DNA of 64,000 bases from Caballeronia concitans (GCF_001544615.1 NZ_FCNV02000013.1:96489-160488); one strand, 5' to 3'; counted from the stretch's first letter, positions 42,248-53,569 are shown. A program made the numbers and translations. The notes: generated by a model not told the origin, from the sequence alone.

Positions 42248-42281
42248 ATGCGGCGGCGCTTTCCAATGAGCGCCGCCGCAT
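42248..42281 (+). promoter_or_regulatory. Strong hairpin in the ppsA leader
   Basis: A 13-base perfect stem (ATGCGGCGGCGCT / AGCGCCGCCGCAT) has an eight-base loop and ends 48 bases before the ppsA start. No U run follows, so it is not an intrinsic terminator. It would be very stable in the mRNA. Confidence 0.55.
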
Positions 42282-42329
42282 GCGAGCCCACTCGTGCGAT
42301 CGTGAATTCCATCCACCTTAGGGGCTTGT

Positions 42330-44747
42330 ATGACTAACGCAGTCAATGTTGCGAACGATGTCGCAAAGGATCAGGCGTATGTAGTTCCATTCGAGCAGTT
42401 GCGAATGACCGACGTGGAAATCGTCGGTGGCAAGAATGCGTCGCTCGGCGAAATGATCAGCCAGCTTTCCGAAGCCGGCGTCAGCGTGCCGACGGGCTTT
42501 GCCACGACCGCGCTCGCATTCCGCGACTTCCTGCAGCATAACGACCTGACCGACCGCATCGCCAAACGTCTCGAAACGCTCGACGTCGACGACGTGAAGT
42601 CGCTTGCCGAAGCGGGCAAGGAAATCCGCCAGTGGATCGTCGACGCGCCGCTGCAGCCGCGTCTCGAAGACGAGATCCGCCGTCAATTCGAAGTCCTGCA
42701 AAAGGGCTCGCCCGAAGAGCTTTCGTTCGCCGTGCGTTCGTCCGCGACCGCCGAGGACTTGCCCGACGCATCGTTCGCGGGCCAGCAGGAAAGCTATCTG
42801 AACGTGGTCGGCATCGAGGACGTCCTCGATCGCATGAAGCACGTGTTCGCGTCGCTTTATAACGACCGCGCCATTTCTTATCGCGTCCACAAGGGCTTCA
42901 CGCATGCTGAAGTCGCGTTGTCGGCGGGCGTGCAGCGCATGGTGCGCTCGGACGTCGGCGCGGCCGGCGTCATGTTCACCATCGACACGGAATCGGGCTT
43001 CAAGGAAACCGTGTTCATCACGTCGAGCTACGGCCTGGGTGAAACGGTCGTGCAGGGCGCGGTGAATCCGGACGAATTCCACGTCTTCAAGACCACGCTC
43101 GCGCAGGACAAGTATCCGATCATCCGCCGTTCCATCGGCTCGAAGCTCATCAAGATGGAGTTCACGCAGCCGGGCGAGCCGGGCCGCGTGAAGACCGTCG
43201 ACGTGCCGCACGAGCAGCGCAACCGCTTCTCGATCTCGGACGAAGACGTGATCGAACTGGCGAAGTACGCGGTGATCATCGAGAAGCATTATCAGCGTCC
43301 GATGGACATCGAGTGGGGCAAGGACGGCCGCGACGGCAAGCTGTTCATCCTCCAGGCGCGTCCCGAAACGGTGAAAAGCCAGGCAGCCGGCAAGGCCGAG
43401 ATGCGCTTCAAGCTCAAGGGCCAGTCGAACGTCATTGCAACCGGCCGCGCGATCGGCCAGAAGATCGGCGCGGGCCCCGTGCGCGTCATTCACGATCCGT
43501 CGGAGATGGAGCGCGTGCAGCCGGGCGACGTGCTGGTCGCCGACATGACCGATCCGAACTGGGAGCCGGTGATGAAGCGCGCATCGGCTATCGTGACGAA
43601 TCGCGGCGGGCGCACCTGCCACGCGGCGATCATCGCGCGTGAGCTGGGCGTGCCGGCGGTGGTCGGCTGCGGCGACGCCACCGACGTGCTGAAGGACGGC
43701 GCGCTCGTCACCGTGTCGTGCGCGGAAGGCGACGAAGGCAAGATCTACGACGGCCTGCTCGAAACCGAAGTGACCGAAGTCCAGCGCGGCGAACTGCCTA
43801 AGATTCCGGTCAAGATCATGATGAACGTTGGCAACCCGCAACTCGCGTTCGACTTCGCGCAGTTGCCGAACGCGGGCGTCGGCCTCGCGCGGCTCGAGTT
43901 CATCATCAACAACAACATCGGCGTGCATCCGAAGGCGATTCTGGAGTACCCGAATGTCGATGCGGACCTCAAGAAGGCGGTCGAGAGCGTTGCGCGCGGT
44001 CACGCATCGCCGCGAGCGTTCTACGTCGACAAGCTGACGGAAGGTATCGCCACGATCGCGGCGGCGTTCTATCCGAAGCCCGTCATCGTGCGTCTGTCGG
44101 ACTTCAAGTCGAACGAGTACAAGAAGCTGATCGGCGGTTCGCGCTACGAGCCGGACGAAGAGAATCCGATGCTCGGTTTCCGCGGCGCATCGCGTTATAT
44201 CGCGGAAGACTTCGCCGAGGCGTTCCATATGGAATGCATCGCGCTGAAGAAGGTGCGCGAGGAGATGGGTCTCGACAACGTGCAGATCATGGTGCCGTTC
44301 GTGCGCACGCTGAAGCAGGCGGACCGCGTGGTCGAACTGCTGAAGAAGTTCGGTCTGGAGCGCGGCGTCAACGACCTCAAGCTCGTGATGATGTGCGAAG
44401 TGCCGTCCAACGCCATTCTCGCCGAGCAGTTCCTGGAGCGCTTCGACGGCTTCTCGATCGGCTCGAACGACCTGACGCAGTTGACGCTCGGCCTCGACCG
44501 CGATTCCGGCATGGAACTGCTCGCCGCCGACTTCGACGAGCGCGACGAAGCCGTGCAGTTCATGCTGAAGCGCGCCATCGAAACGTGTTTGCGCCTGAAC
44601 AAGTACGTGGGCATTTGCGGGCAGGGGCCGTCGGATCATCCGGACCTCGCCGAGTGGCTGGCGAAGGAAGGCATCGAGTCGATGTCGCTGAATCCGGACA
44701 CGATCATCGACACGTGGCAGCAACTCGCGAAGACCTTGTCAAAATGA
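42330..44747 (+). CDS. ppsA: Phosphoenolpyruvate synthase
   Basis: An 805-residue enzyme that makes PEP from pyruvate and ATP for gluconeogenesis. The N-terminal ATP-binding domain has [11 protein letters not shown] and [20 protein letters not shown]. The swivelling phosphohistidine domain has [15 protein letters not shown] with catalytic His431 and Thr429, the residue PpsR phosphorylates. The C-terminal TIM-barrel PEP/pyruvate domain ends with [21 protein letters not shown] and [17 protein letters not shown] lies six bases before the ATG. A strong terminator follows. Confidence 0.97.
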   Translation: MTNAVNVANDVAKDQAYVVPFEQLRMTDVEIVGGKNASLGEMISQLSEAGVSVPTGFATTALAFRDFLQHNDLTDRIAKRLETLDVDDVKSLAEAGKEIRQWIVDAPLQPRLEDEIRRQFEVLQKGSPEELSFAVRSSATAEDLPDASFAGQQESYLNVVGIEDVLDRMKHVFASLYNDRAISYRVHKGFTHAEVALSAGVQRMVRSDVGAAGVMFTIDTESGFKETVFITSSYGLGETVVQGAVNPDEFHVFKTTLAQDKYPIIRRSIGSKLIKMEFTQPGEPGRVKTVDVPHEQRNRFSISDEDVIELAKYAVIIEKHYQRPMDIEWGKDGRDGKLFILQARPETVKSQAAGKAEMRFKLKGQSNVIATGRAIGQKIGAGPVRVIHDPSEMERVQPGDVLVADMTDPNWEPVMKRASAIVTNRGGRTCHAAIIARELGVPAVVGCGDATDVLKDGALVTVSCAEGDEGKIYDGLLETEVTEVQRGELPKIPVKIMMNVGNPQLAFDFAQLPNAGVGLARLEFIINNNIGVHPKAILEYPNVDADLKKAVESVARGHASPRAFYVDKLTEGIATIAAAFYPKPVIVRLSDFKSNEYKKLIGGSRYEPDEENPMLGFRGASRYIAEDFAEAFHMECIALKKVREEMGLDNVQIMVPFVRTLKQADRVVELLKKFGLERGVNDLKLVMMCEVPSNAILAEQFLERFDGFSIGSNDLTQLTLGLDRDSGMELLAADFDERDEAVQFMLKRAIETCLRLNKYVGICGQGPSDHPDLAEWLAKEGIESMSLNPDTIIDTWQQLAKTLSK

Positions 44748-44796
44748 GTGGTAATCGCGCCTTTCCGCTTGCTTACGCATAAGCGCGGCATGCTAT

Positions 44797-44828
44797 AAAA
44801 AACACCCCGGACCTTTCCGGGGTGTTTT
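44797..44828 (+). terminator. Intrinsic terminator of ppsA
   Basis: AAAAACACCCCGGA pairs with TCCGGGGTGTTTT around a four-base loop, giving a long GC core flanked by A and T runs. It should work in both directions, but only plus-strand genes lie here. It ends just before nfeD's ribosome binding site. Confidence 0.93.
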
Positions 44829-44841
44829 CGTTTGGAGACCC

Positions 44842-45276
44842 ATGATGCTAACGGGCGGCTTGTTCTGGTGGGCCGCGGCGGGCGCCTTGATCGTCGCGGA
44901 GCTATTCACCGGCACGTTTTATCTGCTGATGATCGCGCTCGGCATGATCGCGGGCGGGATCGCGTTCGTGGCCGGTGCGCTGCCGCATGTGCAGATGGGC
45001 GCGGCGGCGGTCATCGCGCTGATCGCGGTCGTGGTGCTGCGGCGTTCGCGCTTCGGCAACTGGAAGCGGCGCAGCGATGCTTCGCATGATGCCGCCGTCA
45101 ACCTCGATATCGGCGCGACCATCGAAGTCGATCAATGGCGCGACCGTCGCGCGCGGACGATGTATCGCGGCGCGCAATGGGACGTTGAGCTTGCGCCGGG
45201 CGAATCGGAAGGGGCGCGGCTTTATCGCATCACGGCGCTCGACGGCAATCGCCTCATCGTGGCGGCCAAACGCTAG
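44842..45276 (+). CDS. NfeD-like membrane protein (short form)
   Basis: A 144-residue protein with two to three hydrophobic segments (about 6-25, 28-48 and 52-66) followed by a C-terminal OB-fold domain of the NfeD family (NLDIGATIEVDQWRDRRARTMYRG). This is the short form, without the N-terminal serine protease domain. Short NfeD proteins pair with SPFH/stomatin proteins in membrane microdomains, and such a gene follows 18 bases downstream. GGAG lies upstream; the ATG at 44842 or the next codon could start the protein, the second having better spacing. Confidence 0.88.
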   Translation: MMLTGGLFWWAAAGALIVAELFTGTFYLLMIALGMIAGGIAFVAGALPHVQMGAAAVIALIAVVVLRRSRFGNWKRRSDASHDAAVNLDIGATIEVDQWRDRRARTMYRGAQWDVELAPGESEGARLYRITALDGNRLIVAAKR

Positions 45277-45294
45277 CTTGATTAGGAGAAAAAG

Positions 45295-46227
45295 ATGTCA
45301 ATGTACTTCGCGCTGATTGTGCTCGTCATCGCGGTCGTGATCGTGTCCAAAACGGTGAAGATCGTTCCGCAGCAACACGCATGGGTGCTCGAGCGGCTCG
45401 GTCGCTATCACGCCACGCTCACGCCGGGGCTCAACATCGTGCTGCCGTTTGTGGATCGAATCGCGTACAAGCACGTGCTCAAGGAGATTCCGCTCGACGT
45501 GCCGAGTCAGGTCTGCATCACGCGCGACAACACGCAGTTGCAGGTGGACGGCGTGCTGTATTTTCAGGTTACGGATCCGATGAAGGCGTCGTATGGATCG
45601 AGCAATTTCGTGATCGCCATCACGCAGCTTTCGCAGACGACACTGCGCTCGGTCATCGGCAAACTGGAACTCGACAAGACGTTCGAGGAGCGCGAGTACA
45701 TCAATCACAGCATCGTCAATGCGCTCGACGAAGCCGCGTCGAACTGGGGCGTGAAGGTGCTGCGCTACGAGATCAAAGACCTGACGCCGCCGAAGGAAAT
45801 TCTTCACGCGATGCAGGCGCAGATCACGGCTGAGCGTGAGAAGCGCGCGCTGATCGCGGCATCGGAAGGGCGCAAGCAGGAGCAGATCAATCTGGCGTCG
45901 GGCGCGCGCGAGGCCGCCATCCAGAAGTCCGAGGGCGAGCGTCAGGCGGCGATCAATCAGGCGCAGGGCGAAGCAGCGGCGATTCTCGCGGTGGCTGAAG
46001 CCAACGCGCAGGCCATCGAGAAGATCGGGGCGGCGATCCAGACGACAGGCGGCATGGAAGCCGTCAACCTGAAGGTCGCGGAGCAGTATGTCGGCGCGTT
46101 CGGGAACATCGCGAAGTCCGGCAATACGCTGATCGTGCCGGGCAACATGTCGGATATGAGTTCGATGATCGCGTCGGCGCTCGCAATCGTGAAGGGCGAG
46201 GGCGGCGGAGTGATCCGGAAGAGTTGA
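45295..46227 (+). CDS. SPFH/stomatin-like membrane protein (QmcA type)
   Basis: A 310-residue membrane protein with one N-terminal hydrophobic segment (3-20), an SPFH domain (VPQQHAWVLERLGRYHATLTPG, KEIPLDVPSQVCITRDNTQL), then an Ala/Glu/Gln-rich coiled coil (about 175-250). SPFH proteins oligomerise on membranes and often regulate proteases. AGGAG precedes the ATG. It forms a two-gene unit with the NfeD-like gene and ends at a terminator convergent with smpB. Confidence 0.92.
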   Translation: MSMYFALIVLVIAVVIVSKTVKIVPQQHAWVLERLGRYHATLTPGLNIVLPFVDRIAYKHVLKEIPLDVPSQVCITRDNTQLQVDGVLYFQVTDPMKASYGSSNFVIAITQLSQTTLRSVIGKLELDKTFEEREYINHSIVNALDEAASNWGVKVLRYEIKDLTPPKEILHAMQAQITAEREKRALIAASEGRKQEQINLASGAREAAIQKSEGERQAAINQAQGEAAAILAVAEANAQAIEKIGAAIQTTGGMEAVNLKVAEQYVGAFGNIAKSGNTLIVPGNMSDMSSMIASALAIVKGEGGGVIRKS

Positions 46228-46236
46228 AACAAGACG

Positions 46237-46259
46237 GGGCGCTCGTGAGCGCCCGTTTT
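46237..46259 (+). terminator. Terminator between the SPFH gene and convergent smpB
   Basis: An 8-base perfect stem (GGGCGCTC / GAGCGCCC) with a two-base loop is followed by GTTTTC. It lies between the two convergent stops. Confidence 0.8.
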
Positions 46260-46260
46260 C

Positions 46261-46710
46261 TCATCGCGTTGCCGTACGCATGAGACGGCCACGTTCGCGT
46301 TCCCAGTCGCGCTTCTTTTCCGTCTCGCGCTTGTCGTGCAGCTTCTTGCCCTTCGCGAGCCCGATCTCGCACTTCACGCGGCCTTCTTTGTAGTGAAAGT
46401 TGAGCGGCACGAGCGTATGACCGCGTTGCTCGACCTTGCCGATGAGCTTGTCGATCTGCTCGCGATGCAACAGCAGCTTGCGCGTGCGTACCGGATCGAG
46501 ATTCGCGAACTTCGATGCTTCGGGCAGCGGGCTGATGTGCGTACCGATCAGAAACAGCTCGCCGTTCTTGATGACGACGTAACCTTCCTTGATCTGCGCG
46601 CGGCCTGCGCGCAGCGCCTTGACTTCCCAGCCTTCGAGCACGAGACCGGCCTCGTAGCGTTCCTCGATGAAGTAATCGAAGAATGCTTTTCTGTTGTCAA
46701 TGATGCTCAT
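46261..46710 (-). CDS. smpB: SsrA-binding protein SmpB
   Basis: A 149-residue RNA-binding protein that delivers tmRNA to stalled ribosomes. It has the beta-barrel core ([28 protein letters not shown], quoted in part here as [20 protein letters not shown]). The basic C-terminal tail is [19 protein letters not shown]. Length is normal. It is divergent from ratA across 119 bases, which hold a 16-base palindrome. Confidence 0.97.
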   Translation of the reverse strand: MSIIDNRKAFFDYFIEERYEAGLVLEGWEVKALRAGRAQIKEGYVVIKNGELFLIGTHISPLPEASKFANLDPVRTRKLLLHREQIDKLIGKVEQRGHTLVPLNFHYKEGRVKCEIGLAKGKKLHDKRETEKKRDWERERGRLMRTATR

Positions 46711-46733
46711 GAATGGAAAGTGCCCAACTCGTT

Positions 46734-46749
46734 TAAAATCACGATTTTA
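46734..46749. promoter_or_regulatory. Palindrome with -10-like hexamers on both strands between smpB and ratA
   Basis: TAAAATC, a two-base centre and GATTTTA form a perfect inverted repeat. Each strand reads TAAAAT, a fair -10 hexamer, placed about 35 bases before the smpB start on the minus strand. No good -35 is seen on either side. Confidence 0.4.
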
Positions 46750-46829
46750 GCAGCGCGCCGCCTGACAGACGAAGCCGTCTTCGCGGGCCGCACGCGCCGC
46801 CACCTTCTCAAGCCACCCGCTGCGCCCTT

Positions 46830-47267
46830 ATGGCCGACGTCCAGAAAACCGTGTTGATCCGTCATTCGGCGGAAGAAATGTTCGACCTCGTCACCAATGT
46901 CGCCGATTACCCGAACTTCCTGCCGTGGTGCGGCGGCGTCGAAATCGGGCGTCATGACGAAAACGGCATGGAAGCGAAGATCGACATCAGCTTCAAGGGC
47001 ATCAAGCAGCACTTCGCGACGCGCAACGTTCACAAGCGCCCGACGCATATCGACATGGAGTTTCTGAGCGGTCCGTTCAAGAAGTTCACGGGCTCCTGGC
47101 GCTTCACGCCGCTGCGCGCCGATGCCTGCAAGATCGAATTCGCGCTGCACTACGAGTTCGCCAACGTGATCCTCGAGAAGATCATCGGGCCGGTGTTCAG
47201 CCATATCGCGAACACCTTCGTCGATTCCTTCGTGAAGCGCGCCGACCAGCGCTACGGCAAGAAATGA
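46830..47267 (+). CDS. ratA: RatA-family START-domain protein
   Basis: A 145-residue START/COQ10-fold protein. It is annotated as the ribosome-association toxin RatA in E. coli and is related to the coenzyme Q carrier COQ10; which role applies here is not settled by sequence. The family motifs are VLIRHSAEEMFDLVTNVADYPNFLPWC, seen here around residues 8-34, and SGPFKKFTGSWRFTPL. It overlaps rnfH by four bases, the same pairing as in E. coli ratA-ratB. Confidence 0.92.
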   Translation: MADVQKTVLIRHSAEEMFDLVTNVADYPNFLPWCGGVEIGRHDENGMEAKIDISFKGIKQHFATRNVHKRPTHIDMEFLSGPFKKFTGSWRFTPLRADACKIEFALHYEFANVILEKIIGPVFSHIANTFVDSFVKRADQRYGKK

Positions 47268-47593
47268 ACCTGCACGTCGATGTTTGCTACGGCCTGCCCG
47301 GCGGCGACAGTTTCTACGCGCACGTCGAACTCGGCGATGGCGCGACCGTGCGCGAAGCGATCGAGGCGAGTGGGGTGCTGAACGCACACCCGGAGATCGA
47401 TCTGGCGGCGCAGAAAGTCGGCGTGTTCGGCAAGTTGAAGACGCTGGACGCGACGTTGGCGGACCTGGATCGCGTCGAGATTTACCGGCCGCTCAAGGTC
47501 GATCCGAAAATGGCGCGCCAACGACGCGTCGACAAGGCGCGCAAGGCGGGATCGATCGAAGGCCGCAAGTGGCAGTCGAAGGACTCGCGTTAA
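47264..47593 (+). CDS. rnfH: RnfH family (RatB) ubiquitin-fold protein
   Basis: A 109-residue small protein with the RnfH/UPF0125 beta-grasp fold, recognised by HPEIDLAAQKVGVFGKLKTLD and DLDRVEIYRPLKVDPKMARQRR. Function is poorly defined; it is encoded with RatA, and its homologue was linked to Rnf complexes. It overlaps ratA and converges with the downstream EamA gene across only 12 bases without a terminator. Confidence 0.9.
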   Translation: MNLHVDVCYGLPGGDSFYAHVELGDGATVREAIEASGVLNAHPEIDLAAQKVGVFGKLKTLDATLADLDRVEIYRPLKVDPKMARQRRVDKARKAGSIEGRKWQSKDSR

Positions 47594-47605
47594 TTCAGCG
47601 TTGAT

Positions 47606-48592
47606 TCAGTGCGCCGGCGCTTCCTTCGCCGCGCCAGCCGGCTCGACTGCATGCTGCCGCACCGACCAGCTCACGCCCGCGAGCAGCAGCACAATAGCCA
47701 GCACTTCCGGCACGCGTGGCCATCGGCCGTCGTAGACAAAAGCGTAGAGCAGCGCGAAGAGCGTTTCGAACGCGATCATCTGACCGGAGAGCGTGAGCGG
47801 CAAGCGCTTCGCCGCCGCGTTCCACAGCATGTTGCCGAGCCACGATCCGCCCGTGGCGAGCGCCGCGCACACGATCCAGAAGATATGCCAGCGTGCGTCC
47901 GGCACCGCCGCCTGCACCGTCCCGGCAGGAAGCATCCAGACGATCGCGCCGAGCGCCGCCCCGAGCACGCCCGTGACGATGCCCCACAGCACGGACCACT
48001 CATTGCCGTCGAAGTGATGATTCGCCTGCAAATAGCGCGCGTTGACGACCGCGTACCACGTCCACGACGCCAGCGCGCCGACCGCGCACGCGAGCCCGGC
48101 CATGCGCGTTAGCACGCTCGTGGCGGGTGCATCGCCGGCATGCGTGGCGGCGCCGCTGAGCACATCGCGGAATACGTCGAAGTTGATGCACGCGATTCCT
48201 GCGACCACGAGCAGCAGCGGCGCCACGAGGCGCTTCAGTTCGACCGCGCCGTGATCGCGTCTTCCGGCGAGCGTGACCGTCACCGGCAGAATGCCGACGA
48301 TCAGCGACGACGGCGCCACGCCCACGAGCTGCACCGCGCTCGCAAGCAGCATGTAGTAGAGCAGGTTGCCGACGAGCGCGAGCTTCACGAGCGCGACGAG
48401 ATCCGCGCGGGTCAGCTTGGCAAGGAGCCTGCGCGCGAACGGTAACGCGACGGCCACCGATACCGCGCCGTACATCAGATAACGCCCGATGCTCAGCATC
48501 AGCGGCGAAAAATCCGGCAGAAGGCGCGGCGCGAGAAAGATGAAACCCCAGATGGCTCCCGCCAGCATTCCGTACATCACACCGCGCTGCAT
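47606..48592 (-). CDS. EamA/DMT-superfamily transporter
   Basis: A 328-residue inner-membrane protein with about ten hydrophobic segments in two EamA repeats. It starts MQRGVMYGMLAGAIWGFIFLAPRLL. The start at 48592 (or MYGM five codons on) fits the family; a much longer open frame continues through the antisense of guaB and is not real. The second half includes GGSWLGNMLWNAAAKRLPLT and FALLYAFVYDGRWPRVPEVL. The substrate is unknown. It diverges from guaB across 196 bases. Confidence 0.9.
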   Translation of the reverse strand: MQRGVMYGMLAGAIWGFIFLAPRLLPDFSPLMLSIGRYLMYGAVSVAVALPFARRLLAKLTRADLVALVKLALVGNLLYYMLLASAVQLVGVAPSSLIVGILPVTVTLAGRRDHGAVELKRLVAPLLLVVAGIACINFDVFRDVLSGAATHAGDAPATSVLTRMAGLACAVGALASWTWYAVVNARYLQANHHFDGNEWSVLWGIVTGVLGAALGAIVWMLPAGTVQAAVPDARWHIFWIVCAALATGGSWLGNMLWNAAAKRLPLTLSGQMIAFETLFALLYAFVYDGRWPRVPEVLAIVLLLAGVSWSVRQHAVEPAGAAKEAPAH

Positions 48593-48733
48593 TACCCGAC
48601 TCCTGCCTTGATCCGATCGACGGCGGAGGTTACATGCGTCACCGGGCGGGCGTCTTGTCGAAACGTGCACCGCGAGCGGGCGGAAAACTGGCCCGATCTT
48701 TGCACGGAGATGACGTAACCTGCTGTCCAGACA

Positions 48734-50249
<1,516 letters not shown>

Positions 50250-50290
50250 AACGCGTCGAATAATGCATCGATAACCCCGGTGGAACCATC

Positions 50291-51121
50291 ATGAAACCGT
50301 TGCTGCGCGTCGTGCTGGTCGTCAATGCCCTGATTTTCGTGGTGTTCGGCGTGCTGTTCCTGCTGACGCCCTGGGCAGGACTGTACGACGCGTTGCAGAT
50401 CGGCGCGATGCGCATCGCGCCCGCGTTCGCGGGGCAGTTGCTCGGCATCGCGCTGATCGGGTTCTCGTGGATTTCGCTGCACGCGGCCATCGACGGCGCG
50501 CTGACCGCGGCGGCCGCGAAAGCGTCGGGTCACGTGCAGTGGCTGTCGGGCATCGTCGTGCTGGTCTGGCTGCTCGGATTGCGCACGCCGGAAGTCGGCG
50601 GCTTCGGGCAGGTGAGCGCCGCGCTCATCGGCATCGTGCTGTTGGTGCTCGGCTTGGGCAGTGTGCGGCTGGCATCGGCGGTACGGCGGCGCGAGCGCGC
50701 GGCGGCGGTGGGGGCGGCATCGGCGGAACGCGCGGAGAAGAAGGCCGCGCAAACGCGTGACGCGACGCGTCCGCCCGTCGTGACCGTGCCGACGCCGCCT
50801 GACACCGCGGTTCGTCCCACGGCGCGCGCGCCCGACGTCACCGGCATCGATCCGATCACCGGCCGCGCAGTCGATCCGGCCGGTCGCCCGGTGGATGGCG
50901 TCGCGCCCGCACCGGCGTCGCGCGTGCGAAGCGAAGCCGGCATGGTCGATCCGGTCACGGGCCGCACGCTCGATCCGCAAACAGGCCGCGAAATCGATCC
51001 GGTCACCGGAAAGCGCATCGATCCGGTGATCAGCGGCGATATCGATCCGGCGACGGGCCGGCGTGTCGATCCGCTGACGGGGCGCGTCGTTCCGGATCCG
51101 GCCAGCGGAGCGCCACGCTGA
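50291..51121 (+). CDS. Membrane protein with a C-terminal octapeptide-repeat tail
   Basis: A 276-residue protein of unknown function. Residues 1-130 have four hydrophobic segments (about 6-27, 43-65, 82-97 and 105-126). A charged Ala/Arg/Glu stretch follows to about 160, then a Pro/Thr-rich linker. The tail (219-266) is six consecutive eight-residue units with consensus hydrophobic-D-P-x-T-G-R-x, such as VDPVTGRT, LDPQTGRE, IDPVTGKR and IDPATGRR, plus two related units at 186-200. No catalytic motif is seen. GGTGGAA lies before the ATG at 50291. It sits inside the guaB-guaA unit, 41 bases after guaB and 154 before guaA. The function may be unrelated to purines. Confidence 0.82.
   Translation: MKPLLRVVLVVNALIFVVFGVLFLLTPWAGLYDALQIGAMRIAPAFAGQLLGIALIGFSWISLHAAIDGALTAAAAKASGHVQWLSGIVVLVWLLGLRTPEVGGFGQVSAALIGIVLLVLGLGSVRLASAVRRRERAAAVGAASAERAEKKAAQTRDATRPPVVTVPTPPDTAVRPTARAPDVTGIDPITGRAVDPAGRPVDGVAPAPASRVRSEAGMVDPVTGRTLDPQTGREIDPVTGKRIDPVISGDIDPATGRRVDPLTGRVVPDPASGAPR
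50945..51088 (+). repeat. Six 24-base coding repeats (DPxTGR octapeptides)
   Basis: The array encodes residues 219-266 of the membrane protein. Every unit is exactly 24 bases and keeps Asp-Pro at the same place; the fourth unit is degenerate (IDPVISGD). Confidence 0.9.
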
Positions 51122-51275
51122 ACGCGCGCACGCACCAGCAAAAGCCGCACGCAAGCGGCAAGCACAAGCACGGTCGGCCTTCGCGCCGGCCGTCGATTTA
51201 TCTGGCGGAGAGGCGCGCACGCGCGCGGCTCTTCGGCCCACACCTCATTCGTTCACTTAGCCTTTGCCCGCAGCC

Positions 51276-52859
51276 ATGCACGACAAAATCCTGATTCTCG
51301 ATTTCGGCTCCCAAGTCACCCAACTGATCGCCCGGCGCATCCGCGAGTCGCACGTCTACTCGGAAATCCATCCGTATGACGTCGACGAGGCGTTCATCCG
51401 CGAATTCGCGCCGAAGGGCATCATCCTGTCGGGCGGACCGAATTCGGTCACCGAGGCGAAGTCGCCGCGCGCGCCGCAAATCGTCTTCGATCTGGGCGTG
51501 CCGGTGCTCGGCATCTGCTACGGCATGCAGACGATGGCCGACCAGCTCGGCGGCAAGGTCGAGCTCGGCAAGGTGCGCGAATTCGGCTATGCGGAAGTGC
51601 AGGCGCTGAATCACACGGGCTTTCTGGAAGGCATCGAAGATTTTCGCAACGCCGAAGGCGAGGCGATGTTCAAGGTCTGGATGAGCCACGGCGACAAGGT
51701 CGCGGACCTGCCGGCCGGTTTCAAGCTGATGGCCTCGACGCCCGCGTGCCCGATCGCCGCGATGGCCGACGACGATCGCCGCTTCTACGGCGTGCAATGG
51801 CATCCGGAAGTCACGCACACGGTGCAGGGCCGCGCGATGCTCGACCGCTTCGTGCTCGAACTCTGCGGCGCGAAGGCGGACTGGGAGATGGGCCATTACA
51901 TCGATGAAGCCGTCGAAAAGATCCGCGCCCAAGTCGGCGACGAACACGTGATTCTCGGCCTCTCGGGTGGCGTGGATTCGTCGGTGGCGGCGGCGCTGTT
52001 GCATCGCGCGATCGGCGATCAACTGACGTGCGTGTTCGTTGATCACGGCCTTTTGCGTCAGAACGAAGCAGAGCAAGTGATGTCGACGTTCGCGGATCAT
52101 CTGGGCGTGAAGGTCATTCACGTCGATGCCAGCGAAGCGTTCCTGTCGAAACTCGCGGGCGTGACGGATCCGGAAGCGAAGCGCAAGATCATCGGCGCCG
52201 AGTTCGTGGAAGTGTTTCACGCCGAGTCCGACAAGCTCACGGACGCGAAGTGGCTCGCGCAAGGCACGATCTATCCGGACGTGATCGAATCGGCGGGCAA
52301 GGGCAAGAAGGGCGCGCATACCATCAAGAGCCACCACAATGTCGGCGGATTGCCCGAGACGCTCAACCTGAAGCTGCTCGAACCGCTGCGCGAACTGTTC
52401 AAGGACGAAGTGCGCGAACTGGGCGTGAAGCTGGGTCTGCCGCCTGCGATGGTGTATCGCCATCCGTTCCCCGGTCCGGGCCTCGGCGTGCGCATTCTCG
52501 GCGAAGTGAAGCGCGAGTTCGCGGATCTCCTGCGCAAGGCCGATGCGATTTTCATCGAGACGCTGCGGGACACCATCGATCCGGAAACGGGCAAGTCGTG
52601 GTACGACCTGACGAGCCAGGCTTTCGCAGTGTTCCTGCCGGTGAAGAGCGTCGGCGTGATGGGCGATGGCCGCACGTATGAATACGTCGTCGCGCTGCGC
52701 GCGGTGCAAACGCTCGACTTCATGACGGCGCATTGGGCGCATCTGCCGCATGAGCTGCTGGGGCATGTGAGCAATCGCATTATCAATGAAGTACGTGGCG
52801 TGAATCGCGTGGTGTACGACATTTCGGGCAAGCCGCCGGCAACGATCGAGTGGGAGTGA
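51276..52859 (+). CDS. guaA: GMP synthase (glutamine-hydrolysing)
   Basis: A 527-residue two-domain enzyme that aminates XMP to GMP. The N-terminal class I glutamine amidotransferase has C81 in VLGICYGMQ and the His-Glu pair in QWHPEVTHT. The ATP-pyrophosphatase domain has the P-loop [17 protein letters not shown]. The C-terminal dimer domain contains [17 protein letters not shown] chose the ATG at 51276 over a TTG four codons upstream. It completes the route started by guaB. Confidence 0.98.
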   Translation: MHDKILILDFGSQVTQLIARRIRESHVYSEIHPYDVDEAFIREFAPKGIILSGGPNSVTEAKSPRAPQIVFDLGVPVLGICYGMQTMADQLGGKVELGKVREFGYAEVQALNHTGFLEGIEDFRNAEGEAMFKVWMSHGDKVADLPAGFKLMASTPACPIAAMADDDRRFYGVQWHPEVTHTVQGRAMLDRFVLELCGAKADWEMGHYIDEAVEKIRAQVGDEHVILGLSGGVDSSVAAALLHRAIGDQLTCVFVDHGLLRQNEAEQVMSTFADHLGVKVIHVDASEAFLSKLAGVTDPEAKRKIIGAEFVEVFHAESDKLTDAKWLAQGTIYPDVIESAGKGKKGAHTIKSHHNVGGLPETLNLKLLEPLRELFKDEVRELGVKLGLPPAMVYRHPFPGPGLGVRILGEVKREFADLLRKADAIFIETLRDTIDPETGKSWYDLTSQAFAVFLPVKSVGVMGDGRTYEYVVALRAVQTLDFMTAHWAHLPHELLGHVSNRIINEVRGVNRVVYDISGKPPATIEWE

Positions 52860-52892
52860 AGTAGCCACGCCCCACCCAAGCGAGTCAGCGAG

Positions 52893-53453
52893 ATGAGCGC
52901 TCCCAAGCCCACCCGTCCCACCGACTCGCTTTTCCTCGCCGTCTACCCCGACGCCGCCGCCGCTTCCCGCATCCGCGACGAGGCGGCGCGTATCCGCATC
53001 GAGCACGGCCTGCGGGCGACGCCGATCCCGGCCGATCGCCTGCACATCACGCTGCATTACCTCGGCGCATTCGCGGGCCTGCCTGCCGATACCATCGAAC
53101 AGGCGCGCGCTGCGGCATCGTCCGTCGCGATGCCGCCGTTCGACGTCACGCTGGACCGCATCGAGAGCTTCGCGTCGCGCCGGCCGAAGCATCCGCTCGT
53201 CATTGCCGGCGATCCGGACGAAGCGTTCTCCGCCTTCGTCGATACGCTCGGAGAGGCGCTGCAAACCGCCGGGATCTTCGTCAAATCCCATCCCCGTTTC
53301 ATCCCGCATGTGACCGTGCTTTACGATGAGCATCGCGTCGCGCGCCAATCCATCGCGCCGATCGAATGGACCGTGCGCGAGTTCGCGCTCGTGCATAGCC
53401 TGCTCGGACGATCGCAGCACGAAGTCCTCTTTCGCTGGCCGCTCGGCTCGTAA
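52893..53453 (+). CDS. thpR: RNA 2',3'-cyclic phosphodiesterase (2H family)
   Basis: A 186-residue cytosolic LigT/ThpR protein. Both 2H motifs are present: H51-I-T (HITLHYLG) and H139-V-T (HVTVLYD). The family hydrolyses 2',3'-cyclic phosphates on RNA; the biological substrate is unclear. Length is normal. It starts 33 bases after guaA and is followed by the ddp operon 116 bases later, a gap in which no clear terminator is seen. Confidence 0.93.
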   Translation: MSAPKPTRPTDSLFLAVYPDAAAASRIRDEAARIRIEHGLRATPIPADRLHITLHYLGAFAGLPADTIEQARAAASSVAMPPFDVTLDRIESFASRRPKHPLVIAGDPDEAFSAFVDTLGEALQTAGIFVKSHPRFIPHVTVLYDEHRVARQSIAPIEWTVREFALVHSLLGRSQHEVLFRWPLGS

Positions 53454-53569
53454 GAGCCTCACCGGATCGGACAAAACAGTTTCGCGGATTTATCGTCCGG
53501 GTTATGGTTAGCGTTATCGACACCGATCGATGCGACAAAGACGCAAGAAAACGCCAGGATTCCGATTAC

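Noticed and set aside
42318-44723. A long minus-strand frame of 801 residues opposite ppsA
   Set aside because: The plus strand encodes a complete PEP synthase with catalytic motifs; the antisense frame has no recognisable domain. The same applies to 32617-35154 opposite bamA.
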